Below are positions 58,401 to 64,000 of a DNA stretch of 64,000 nt, one piece after another. The DNA lies in the NCBI GenBank assembly GCA_031002005.1, contig JARYHS010011408.1:217289473-217353472 (forward strand). The letters are read 5' to 3'. The position numbers were made by a program, and so were the translations under genes. Every line of letters starts with the position of its first letter. Position 1 is the stretch's first letter. Origin of the DNA: Vandiemenella viatica. Lineage: Eukaryota; Arthropoda; Insecta; Orthoptera; Morabidae. Below the pieces are notes generated by a model, which searched no databases, was not told where the DNA came from, and saw only the letters and a program-made list of their open reading frames with translations.

Positions 58401-59553
58401 GAAAAAGTAGGTTGGAGTCAGTTTAATTATGTGTGGCAGGTGAGTGTTTAGTGTTCAGCCCTGTGATATTCAGGTTGACACGAGATCAATTACTGGTCCA
58501 GCCATCCACATTATATTTTCTGTGGTTTCCCAAAATTACTACAAATGAGTGTGTGAATAGTTCCTTTACTTTAGTTCCTCACATACCAGCCTTAATCACT
58601 CAAATAATCTGTTTAAGAGCTTTGATATCACAGGTATTGCATTCCACGATTACTGAATCATATCATCATTAGCTGAAGTGCATCCTGAGATTTAGGGACA
58701 CTTTGCAGAAGAAGGAGGGTCACATTTTTTGGAAGATGTTAGAACAGTTGGAAGGAATATGAACACTGTTAGATGGGCTCAATGTTAACCTGCCATATAT
58801 TTCAGTTGCAAAATTTAACCGCCAATAAGGAGTGTAACAGAAGCCAGAGAGTCACATGTACCATGTCCATCTGGAAGGTTAGGTAGGGAGAGTGATGTTA
58901 GAATTGACATTCTGGATCACAGTGACTGATGGTAAGGAACAGAACTGCAGCAAAGCATGACAGCTTAATGGTAAGTAGATGGTAATTACTGTTAACTATG
59001 ACAAACTGTAATACAAGCTGATTTGACCCTCTAAGGCATTTATGATATCAACTATTTTTTATTCTGAGCGTATTCAGTTTTGAGATAAGATAGAAATTGT
59101 GAAATCAAAAGTTCTCCTGAATAAAGAATTGAATTGAATGTGGTAGAGAAACATAATTCATATTAATATTTTTTGTACCTACTATATACATACAGTCAGG
59201 TTGTCTGATAAAGACTGTGTGCAGTGTTTCAATGATTTGTTTACCATATTTATTTGAAGCATAAAAACTATACTTGTTTTAAGGATGTGTTCTATCATTT
59301 TCATACTACTGTTTATACATTACATTTCAAAATAAATGTTATTATTTTCTGGGTTCTAATTACTTCCTTCTGAAACCGAACAGATCAACAAATTGAAGAA
59401 GAAAAAGAAAAACTTCGATTAGAGTATGAGGAAAAGTTAGATAAATTAAAAAAAGAATGGGAAGCTGAACATATATCAAAATGCCAGTTACAGAAGGATA
59501 TGGAAATTCTCAGGAACAACTATGAAAATGAGCTGATGAAAACAAATAAAGTG
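37415..59553 (+). CDS. Kif17: Kinesin-2 motor, KIF17/OSM-3 type (7 exons, 3' end outside window)
   Basis: Seven exons with compatible phases (0,0,1,1,0,1) code for about 437 residues: 24+52+95 and so on. The motor domain spans about residues 1-345 and contains [10 protein letters not shown] (β1), the P-loop GQTGCGKS (residues 90-97), [14 protein letters not shown], switch I with [11 protein letters not shown], switch II with DLAGSE, and the [20 protein letters not shown] and [20 protein letters not shown] blocks. It is followed by [14 protein letters not shown] and a Glu/Lys-rich coiled-coil start. The [11 protein letters not shown] neck and LELKEH motif point to KIF17/OSM-3 rather than KIF3A/B. 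The family drives plus-end transport in cilia and dendrites. The P-loop has Cys where KIF17 usually has Ser. Stalk and tail are not in the window. The start is the first ATG after an in-frame TAA at 37388. Confidence 0.9.
38015..38140 (-). repeat. SINE family C fragment in kinesin intron 1
   Basis: The complement shares with 38990-39125 the words ggtacc(a/c)-taag and gttagttaag-ttctcttt. It lacks the tRNA-like head seen in the other copy. Confidence 0.5.
38990..39125 (-). repeat. tRNA-derived SINE family C in kinesin intron 1
   Basis: On the minus strand it begins ttctggtagtttagtcactt, contains box B ggtttgaatcctgg and then the family C body. Intron 1 (37487-39724) otherwise shows no recognisable feature. 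Confidence 0.6.
39725..39880 (+). CDS. Kif17: Kinesin exon 2
   Basis: 52 codons after a tttttcag acceptor, ending before gtaggt in phase 0. It encodes VVSVDHEY ... [10 protein letters not shown] ... [13 protein letters not shown], the segment between β1 and the P-loop. Confidence 0.93.
40342..41127. mobile_element. hAT family A copy 3 (nested)
   Basis: The right end, complemented, reads caaagcttcaaacctttttc and continues with acccgaggacc, matching the family A right end. The left part has actggtggtccgcgaaca and a gtactgtataaggctgta block shared with 685-1165. The left boundary is approximate. Confidence 0.6.
41867..42070. mobile_element. MITE with GTGGCGGATCCAGG ends
   Basis: This 204-bp element has ends ctgtggcggatccagg and cctggatccgccacta. 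It is bounded by an exact 8-bp duplication GAAACATT (41859-41866, 42071-42078), and C-runs lie just inside the ends. It is nested in the larger hAT-like element. Confidence 0.93.
42222..42403. repeat. Foldback element (~80-bp imperfect arms) in intron 2
   Basis: The left arm runs catcatctaa ... ggtggttcatttcc ... aatttgtaattcc ... ctttatttcatt. The right arm is its complement (aatgaaataaag ... ggaattacaaatt ... aaaatgaaccac ... ttagatgat) across a short AT-rich loop at 42302-42316. A separate small palindrome, ggacacatgtaacatgtgtcc-like, is at 42177-42197. Confidence 0.85.
43006..43291 (+). CDS. Kif17: Kinesin exon 3 (P-loop)
   Basis: 286 bp after a tctgacag acceptor, ending before gtaagc in phase 1. 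It holds [19 protein letters not shown] (ATP-binding P-loop), [24 protein letters not shown] and [14 protein letters not shown]. The P-loop Cys is at residue 94. Confidence 0.96.
43292..44870. other. Kinesin intron 3, first part: nothing recognised
   Basis: No coding or mobile feature is recognised in this stretch of intron. Confidence 0.5.
44880..45565. repeat. Inverted and direct copies of a ctcgagat-containing repeat
   Basis: A ~55-bp segment containing gatatctcacttagttctcg occurs at 44889-44942. Its complement occurs at 45135-45195 and, more diverged, at 45505-45560. The middle carries two related copies of a caggctgtatttcaacctaa-type word (about 45001 and 45100). The identity of the parent element is unknown. 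Confidence 0.8.
45860..46000 (+). repeat. SINE family A fragment (intron 3)
   Basis: It contains gtccagatttcattttcca, aaaaggccaaggctaagttc, a cctttcccacctctaatgacc block and a short A-rich end. The tRNA head is missing. Confidence 0.65.
46187..46398 (+). mobile_element. Penelope-like foldback retroelement with hammerhead-like core
   Basis: A 15-bp exact duplication cacttccactgatat (46172-46186, 46399-46413) flanks 212 bp. The element starts gagaattcagtttttcccgg. From 46215 it forms a ~70-bp inverted repeat (left arm 46215-46283, right arm 46331-46400) around a central loop. The loop holds CTGACGA (46299-46305), a 6-bp stem ggcagc/gctgcc, and GAAA (46326-46329). This is the order of a hammerhead ribozyme core, apart from one extra T before the stem. 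Such motifs are known in Penelope-like retroelements. The family call rests on this motif and general resemblance, with no protein present. Confidence 0.65.
47046..47300 (+). CDS. Kif17: Kinesin exon 4 (switch I and II)
   Basis: 255 bp after a caatctcacag acceptor, ending before gtatgt in phase 1. It holds [20 protein letters not shown] (switch I) and [19 protein letters not shown] (switch II). The N-x-x-SSRSH and DLAGSE motifs are complete. Confidence 0.96.
48556..48690. repeat. Short minisatellite, three units of ~46-57 bp
   Basis: Three successive units share gaagagctagtt-gttc, gttctc-gatcccagcg and gctca, with length variation (a gctcatcgcag insertion in the later units). Confidence 0.85.
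51718..52039. mobile_element. hAT-like MITE in intron 4
   Basis: The ends cagtggcagatctag and gatctggcactg are flanked by an exact 8-bp duplication ATCTGTCA (left copy just before 51718, right 52040-52047). The interior has C-runs near 52000 and a nested 95-bp Penelope-like foldback. A related copy is at 16835-17049. The element ends about 140 bp before kinesin exon 5. Confidence 0.88.
51808..51902 (+). mobile_element. Second Penelope-like foldback (95 bp)
   Basis: A 13-bp exact duplication catcccgattatt (51795-51807, 51903-51915) flanks an element that starts gtgagaattcagtttttc like the one at 46187. Its second half is an imperfect inverted copy of its own internal part (aattcttctcgg against ccaagaagaatt). 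It lacks the hammerhead-like loop. Confidence 0.75.
52181..52320 (+). CDS. Kif17: Kinesin exon 5
   Basis: 140 bp after a ttacag acceptor, ending before gtaaca in phase 0. It encodes [40 protein letters not shown] and RLLQ, a core of the microtubule-binding side. It is too short for a standard ORF scan but unmistakable. Confidence 0.96.
52660..52773. mobile_element. hAT family A right-end fragment (intron 5)
   Basis: The words ttagtggtctgtagaattat and ttagaaaaggttgcgaaagc match the right-hand ends at 1100-1165 and 22250-22289. The left end is not identified. Confidence 0.6.
52980..53460 (-). pseudogene. Mariner-type transposase relic (intron 5)
   Basis: On the minus strand, with frame changes, it shows a piece near 53330-53270 with [17 protein letters not shown]. 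This corresponds to the first catalytic Asp context (GDETW-Y-FDPETK) of mariner/SETMAR-type transposases. It then shows [19 protein letters not shown] and a C-terminal stretch ending near 52985. Stops and frameshifts occur throughout. The second and third catalytic Asp contexts are not clear. Confidence 0.7.
54295..54465. repeat. AT-rich repeat also present at ~10900-11065
   Basis: An (ATTTA)n tract is followed by words shared with the other copy in order: cgct-ccg, cacccactta-like pyrimidine block, ttttaactttaaattctttt and cggtaa-ttatt. It is probably the 3' part of a SINE or LINE. Confidence 0.55.
55140..55560 (-). pseudogene. Jockey/CR1-like LINE reverse transcriptase fragment (intron 5)
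   Basis: The minus strand reads [14 protein letters not shown] near 55560-55510. Further on it reads [20 protein letters not shown] near 55360-55290, where D-T-A-D-KEFDRV-H corresponds to the RT core (normally AIFLD-SKAFDRV-H). It is close in type to the LINE at 62165-64000. Multiple stops are present. It ends only about 170 bp before kinesin exon 6. Confidence 0.68.
55728..55962 (+). CDS. Kif17: Kinesin exon 6 (end of motor, neck)
   Basis: 235 bp after a tattcaag acceptor, ending before gtatat in phase 1. It holds [39 protein letters not shown] and then [17 protein letters not shown], the neck linker and start of the coiled coil. Confidence 0.95.
55963..57355. other. Kinesin intron 6, first part: nothing recognised
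   Basis: No coding or mobile feature is supported here. Confidence 0.5.
57356..57545 (-). repeat. SINE family A (intron 6)
   Basis: The minus strand has box B ggttcaaatccccattt, a gatttgcattttccatgg block, aggcaaatgccaggatcc and ggccatggccaaattcc. It then ends in cctgccatac and a tail-like region without an A run. Confidence 0.78.
57950..58080. repeat. Probable LINE debris
   Basis: The words gaaatgctgaacaattt and aaagaatttaagat-aaaa recur near 50680-50740. It is not otherwise identifiable. Confidence 0.4.
58440..58640 (+). repeat. Diverged SINE family A copy (intron 6)
   Basis: It retains gtccagccatccacatta and tctgtggtttcccaaaattactac, aligning with the central domain. The head and tail are poor. 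The rest of intron 6 (58641-59383) shows nothing recognisable. Confidence 0.45.
59384..59553 (+). CDS. Kif17: Kinesin exon 7 (coiled-coil start)
   Basis: It follows an accgaacag acceptor. In phase it reads [39 protein letters not shown] and [18 protein letters not shown]. These are heptad-like charged residues with 55% or more Glu, Lys or Arg in the first part. The donor is uncertain: GT occurs at 59551, 59554 and 59558, and gtcagt at 59554 is best. If none is used, the frame reaches TAA at 59575-59577. A Tc1-like element begins almost at once downstream. Confidence 0.8.
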
Positions 59554-59579
59554 GTCAGTAGAAATAATTATAATTAAGA

Positions 59580-61951
59580 ATATTATTATAATAACTTTAC
59601 CACCTCTCAAAAACCATAATAACCACCTTTGGCAGAGCGGACTGCTGTGAGGCATGCAGGATGAGAGTCTACATCTACATCTATACTCTGCAAATCACAA
59701 ATACTGTGGGTGGCAGAGGGTGCTAAGCACCAATCCTAATTCTGTGCATTCCAATCCCGAACAGAACGAGGAAAGAAGGAATACATAAATGAATCAGTAA
59801 GGCATCTTATTTCTCGAATCTTATCCCTCCTGTCATTGTGACCTAAATAGGTTGGTGGAAGAAGTATTTAATTGCAATCGTAAATTAAAGATTTTCACAT
59901 ATTTTCCAACAAATTCAAATCAAAACAACGTCGTCTGTCTGCCAAACAATCCCAGCCCAACCCACATATCAGCTCTTACGTAAGGACTGTAACTAGTAGT
60001 CACAAATCGAGCGGCTCTCCTCTGTACTTTCTCCAATGTGTCAATCAATCCCTTGCGATACGTATCCCAAATTCCAAAACAGTATTCCAAATGCATTTTG
60101 TACGCTATTTCCTTTGTATGAGCATTTCAACTTCTCTAAATACGACCTATGAATCGTAGTTTAGAATTAGCTTTGCCTACAACGGAGGTTATGTGCCAGT
60201 CCCATTTCATGTTGCTTTGTACTGTTACACCTAGATACTTCAGGGAATCCAAAGTGTCCACAACTGAATTGTTAACTTTGTACTCTTGAGCAAACGGGGT
60301 CTTTTTATTACTTATGTGCATTGCCTTGCACTTTTTGCAGTTAAGTGTAAGCTGCCATTTAAGGCACCATTCCGAAATAACATCCAGATCGCGCTGAATT
60401 TCTAAGCAATCGTCGGAGCACCTCACTTCCCTATAAATAAGTGCATCATCAGCAAAAAATCACATCCTGCAATTAACGTTGTCACCGAGATCGTTTATAA
60501 AAATCAAGAAAATAAGTGGTGCTATTACACTTCCTTGAGGAACGCCCGAAGTAACATCTAGCTTAGAAGAGGCTTCCCCGTCAACAACGATATACTGTGA
60601 CCGACCAGTTAGAAAATCGCGTATCCATTCACAAATCTGATCAGATATACCGTACGCTCGAATCTTCGCTAAAAGTCGGTTGTGTGGTACAGAGTCAAAA
60701 GCTTTTTGAAAATCCAAGAAAATAGCATCAACTTGTGATCCTGCATCCATAACTTTCATTACATCATGCGAAAATAGAGCCAATTGTGTTTCACACGATC
60801 GGTTCTTCCAAAATCCGTGTTGGTTTGCTGTAAGTAAGTCGTTTCAATTAGGTTTCTCAAGGTGTTCACTGGGATGTTGAGCCACGCTGACTCCAGTGCC
60901 GTGGCCAGCAGCACTAGATTACGCGGTTGAGGATCCATGGCGTGAACAACCCGATCGAAGTGGTCCCACAAATTCTCGATTGGGTTTAAATCCAGTGAGT
61001 TTGCTGGCCAGGGGAGTAAGGTAAACTCATCCTGGTGCTCTTTGAACCACGCACATATATTGCACATGTATGACACCTCGCATTGTCCTGCTGGTAGATG
61101 CCATCATTCTGAGGAAAAATTATTCGCATGTAGGGGTGGACATGGTCCGCAAGGACAGATACGTACTTGTGCTGATCCATCGTGCCTTCCACAATGATGA
61201 GTTCACCCGGTGAATGCCAGGAAAACATTCCCCAAACCATAATGCTCCCTCCTCCACCCTGGATCCTTCCGGCAATTGTTGCAGGGTGTTTGCTTTCAGA
61301 AGTTTCATGCCATATGCGGCAACGTCCATCTGTCCGATGGAGCATAAAATGTGATTCTTCGGAAAAAGCCACCTGTTGCCACTTTGTGGATGTCCAGTTG
61401 CAGTACTGGTGTGCAAATTCCAGCCTTTGTCGCTGATGAACAGAAGTCAGCATAGGTGCATTAGCCAGGCGTCTGCTATGGAGGCCCACTGCGCAGCAAC
61501 GCTCGCTGAACCGTTGTTGAGGATACACTCTTGGTAGCCCCTTGGTTCATCTAGGTGGTCAGTTGCTCAACAGTTGCACGTCTATTTGCCTGAAAGCATC
61601 TCTGTAGCCTTCGTTTGCCTCTATCATCTATAGCCCATGGTGCACCACATGTTCCACGCCGCTGATTTTGAATGGTGCCATTTTGCCATGCACAGTATAC
61701 TTTCACCATGGCAGCACGTGAACAGTTCACAAAATTAGCCATTTCTGAAATGCTTCCACCCGTGGCCCGAGACCCTTTTGGACGTCGGATACATCACTAT
61801 ATTTCTGCATTACGCCAAAGATTGAAATGCTTTCTGGTGCCCTAGGACATCCTTTATACACACTCGACTGTAATGTGCTGCCACCTGTGATTGGTTATTT
61901 CACATTAATGTCGAAAGTAGGTGGTGGTCACATTAATGTGACTGGACTGTG
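59580..61951 (-). mobile_element. Tc1-like transposon interrupted by a LINE
   Basis: The 5' end is an inverted-repeat terminus (minus strand cacagtccagtcacattaat and following) at 61951 with TA beyond. The transposase is in pieces: helix-turn-helix RRATVEQLTT and MANFVNCSRAAMVKVYCAW (61742-61551); then FSEESHFMLHRTDGR, VWGMFSWHSPGELIIVEG and GIYQQDNARCHT (61528-60986); then LDLNPIENLWDHFDRV (61076-60870). The first catalytic Asp (usually FSDES) is Glu here; the second Asp (QQDNARCH) and the Glu (NPIENLW) remain. After the LINE the C-terminus resumes (LTAVRSAKGGYYGF then TGA, about 59660-59610) and a diverged 3' repeat near 59590 follows. Frameshifts make it inactive. Confidence 0.88.
59665..60842 (-). 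mobile_element. 5'-truncated Jockey/CR1-like LINE nested in the Tc1-like element
   Basis: Minus-strand reading begins LLTANQHGFWKNRSCETQLA, then GSQVDAIFLDFQKAFDSVPH, SGVPQGSVIAPLIFLIFIND (RT core). After a frame break near 60450 it continues WCLKWQLTLNCKKCKAMHIS, LDSLKYLGVTVQSNMKWDWH. The stretch with the YADD box is where the frame breaks. The 3' end is a short atgtag-type repeat (minus strand agtatagatgtagatgtaga) as in many insect LINEs. GACT at both junctions may be the remains of a target duplication. Confidence 0.88.
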
Positions 61952-61953
61952 TA

Positions 61954-62164
61954 TAAGGATAGGGAAATACGACCCAATATTAACCACAGTTGAAGTCGAC
62001 TGGGAATGGTGAACACAAAAAAAGACAAACACAAGAAACGCAGCTTGCCTTATTCTTGCCAGGAGTGAGACACCAGGCAGGGCACAATGTTCACACACTG
62101 AAGCCTGTCTTTTGCACAGCTGGACGGCATGAATTGGGGGGGGGGGAAGGGGGTAAAAATTCAT
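61954..62164. other. Spacer between Tc1-like element and LINE
   Basis: Short non-coding stretch with a G-run at about 62138-62146. Nothing recognised. Confidence 0.4.
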
Positions 62165-64000
62165 TCCAAAGCAGAAAATAAAGAGAAGTAGAGAACCTGT
62201 GTACTATAATAGGGAAGTGAGGAGGTTAAAGAGGTTGGTACGAAGAGATCATAACATAGTTAAGAGACAGCAGGGTAGTAGGGAATATATGAAACAACTA
62301 AACAAGGACTTAATAACAGCAAAGAAAGTGGCTAAAGATGGGTTTATGAAGAGTATTGTCAGTGCAGGAGGACCACTGACTGATGCATCTAGAAATTTCT
62401 ATGGCTATATCAGGAAACTGAGGGAAAGGGAGGGTGTAGAGATGCTTACAGATAAGGATGGAGAAGTAGTTACCAAGGATTTGAAAAAGGCAGAGATTTT
62501 AAGTAACTGGTTTAGTGAGAGCATTAGGGACAATGAATCAGAAACGGGAAGGTCTAACTCGGAGAACGAGCTTAACAATGCGATTAGAAATGAAGATACT
62601 AAAAAATTTGAAATTCATCCTGAAGAAATCATGAAGGAAATAAGCAAACTGAAAAAACATAAAGGGGCTGGTGCAGATAACATTACTACAGATATCGTAA
62701 AGATAGGCGGATGTGACATTGTACCTTTATCTTGAAATATTATTTAAATTGAGTTTGGATACTTGCTGCTTACCAAAAGACTGAAAACGTGCGATAGTAG
62801 TACCGGTACATAAAGGAGGGGTGAGAAATACAGTCGAAAATTACAGGCCAATCAGTTTGACTTCAGTGGTAGGTAAATTAATGGAAAGATTGATATGCAA
62901 CCACATCAGAAATGTATGTGAGGAACGTTATTAGGTTCTTCGGTGGTTTAATTTATATATATCGATTAATTAAAAAGTCCACCTGAAGGTTATGTTGAAG
63001 ATTTGTTTATTTGCTCAAAACGAAGTCAGCGATATTCACAAGCATAGATACAATACAGAGATGCACTTCTGAGCCGTCGCAAATAAAATCTCTGTGAACT
63101 CAACTTGAAAAACTAACTGGATGAATCTCTCTGTAAAACTGAATACTGAATGAATGAATGAAGTCAACTAACTGCTCTGTCCAGCCGATCTGTTTATATA
63201 GTCTCTATCGAAATTAAGAGAATTCTTCAAAGGCATCCGCCCGATATTTCTCGAACATTAACAATCACTCAAACAATCAAACATATTAAAAACAATTGGA
63301 ATTAATACAGAATTACTTAACAACATTACAAAATGATCAGAAATGGTAATTAGAGATACTTAAATACAAAATTATTTGCAGAAGTCATCTCAAACTGTAG
63401 AAAATTGTCCTGTAGACATCATAACTTGCATTAATACATGGAATTACAATCATTTAAGAAATTCTCTTGCACCATTCGGTTCTTAAACATATTAAATGGA
63501 CTTTAAATAATTTTCTTTCATAAAACAAAGTCTATATACACTGATTTACAAGAAATTACAAAACAAACATACCAGATCATATTCAAGCAAACTTTAGCTC
63601 ACTACAAATACTTCATACAGTACAATACTGTTCAAAATTCAAGTATGAGGGCTGTTACAACGTGTTTTTCAAGTGGGCAACATGGGTTCAGGCAAGGATA
63701 TTCATGCGAATCGCAGTTGGTGGGATATATGCAAGATATTTCAGATGACATGGACAAGGGAGGCCAAATTGATAGTGTAGCACTACATCTTTCAAAGGCG
63801 TTTGACAGAGTAAGCCACAAATGGTGGTAAGTAAGGTAAAAACTATTGGAGTGGATGAGAAAGTGATTTGGTGGGTAGAAGAATTTTTAAAGGGTAGAAA
63901 ACAAAGTTAGGGTAGCAAATGCGGTATCAAAGGAAGTGGAAGTAAAAATGGGAGTGTCGCAGGGTAGCGTATTGGGACCATTGCTATTAATTATTCTAAT
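62165..64000 (+). mobile_element. Jockey/CR1-like LINE, + strand, runs off the window
   Basis: The open frame 62199-62735 gives the linker before RT (REVRRLKRLVRRDHN, EMLTDKDGEVVTKDLKKAEI, KLKKHKGAGADNITTDIVK). After a break it continues AIVVPVHKGG, ENYRPISLTSVVGKLMERLI (RT motifs 1-2), is cut at about 62935, and resumes at 63643 with FSSGQHGFRQGYSCESQLVG, HLSKAFDRVSHKWW and, near 63960, GVSQGSVLGPLL. Small frameshifts (62735, 63826) and single changes (VALHLSKAF where VLDFSKAF is usual) indicate decay. The catalytic YADD box would lie just past the window. Confidence 0.85.
62935..63642. mobile_element. ~700-bp unidentified insertion inside the LINE
   Basis: It interrupts the LINE between CEERY and the following codons. 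TAT stands at both junctions (62932-62934 and 63643-63645 region) and could be a 2-3 bp target duplication. The insert begins taggttcttcggtgg and ends caaaattcaag, is AT-rich, contains a tatatata word near 62955 and a gaatgaatgaatgaa tract near 63150, and has no clear inverted or long terminal repeats. I do not recognise it. Confidence 0.6.

Overview
The window looks like an AT-rich, repeat-dense animal genome, most likely an insect with a large genome. Three things suggest this: a single conserved gene is split into small exons by introns of 2-5 kb, there is no bacterial-style gene packing, and the mobile elements (tRNA-derived SINEs, Helitrons, Tc1/mariner, hAT, PIF/Harbinger, pogo/Tigger, Jockey/CR1-like and RTE-like LINEs, Penelope-like pieces) are types common in insects. 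I cannot name the species.

The only host gene I can support is on the + strand from 37415 to past 59553. It is a homodimeric kinesin-2 motor of the KIF17/OSM-3 type. I could place seven consecutive coding exons with matching splice phases: 37415-37486, 39725-39880, 43006-43291, 47046-47300, 52181-52320, 55728-55962 and 59384-about 59553. They give an essentially complete motor domain plus the start of the neck/coiled coil. The rest of the stalk and tail must lie beyond the window, or be lost. A 2.4 kb Tc1-like transposon with a LINE nested in it begins within a few tens of bases of exon 7.

Layout. 1-37400: intergenic mosaic of transposon relics, many nested, several bounded by exact target-site duplications. 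These include two inverted hAT relics (6652-7444, 11751-12539), a Helitron pair in opposite orientation (8641-9543; 22909-25922, the second carrying a 368-bp higher-order tandem repeat), a pogo/Tigger relic with an 80-bp hairpin (13065-14345), hAT MITEs, a PIF/Harbinger element invaded by a mariner-like element (30237-32245), LINE relics and SINEs. 37415-59553: kinesin gene, with introns holding a 2.1-kb hAT-like element, foldback MITEs, two short Penelope-like foldbacks (one with a hammerhead-ribozyme-like core), a mariner relic and LINE pieces. 59580-64000: Tc1-like element interrupted by a LINE, then a second, + strand LINE that is itself interrupted by about 700 bp of unidentified sequence.

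The genes do not form a pathway. The transposases and reverse transcriptases seen are all broken, so the elements look non-autonomous or dead. The kinesin would be the functional product, a plus-end-directed ciliary/neuronal transport motor. Boundaries are read by eye; those with target-site duplications should be good to a base or two, others to tens of bases.
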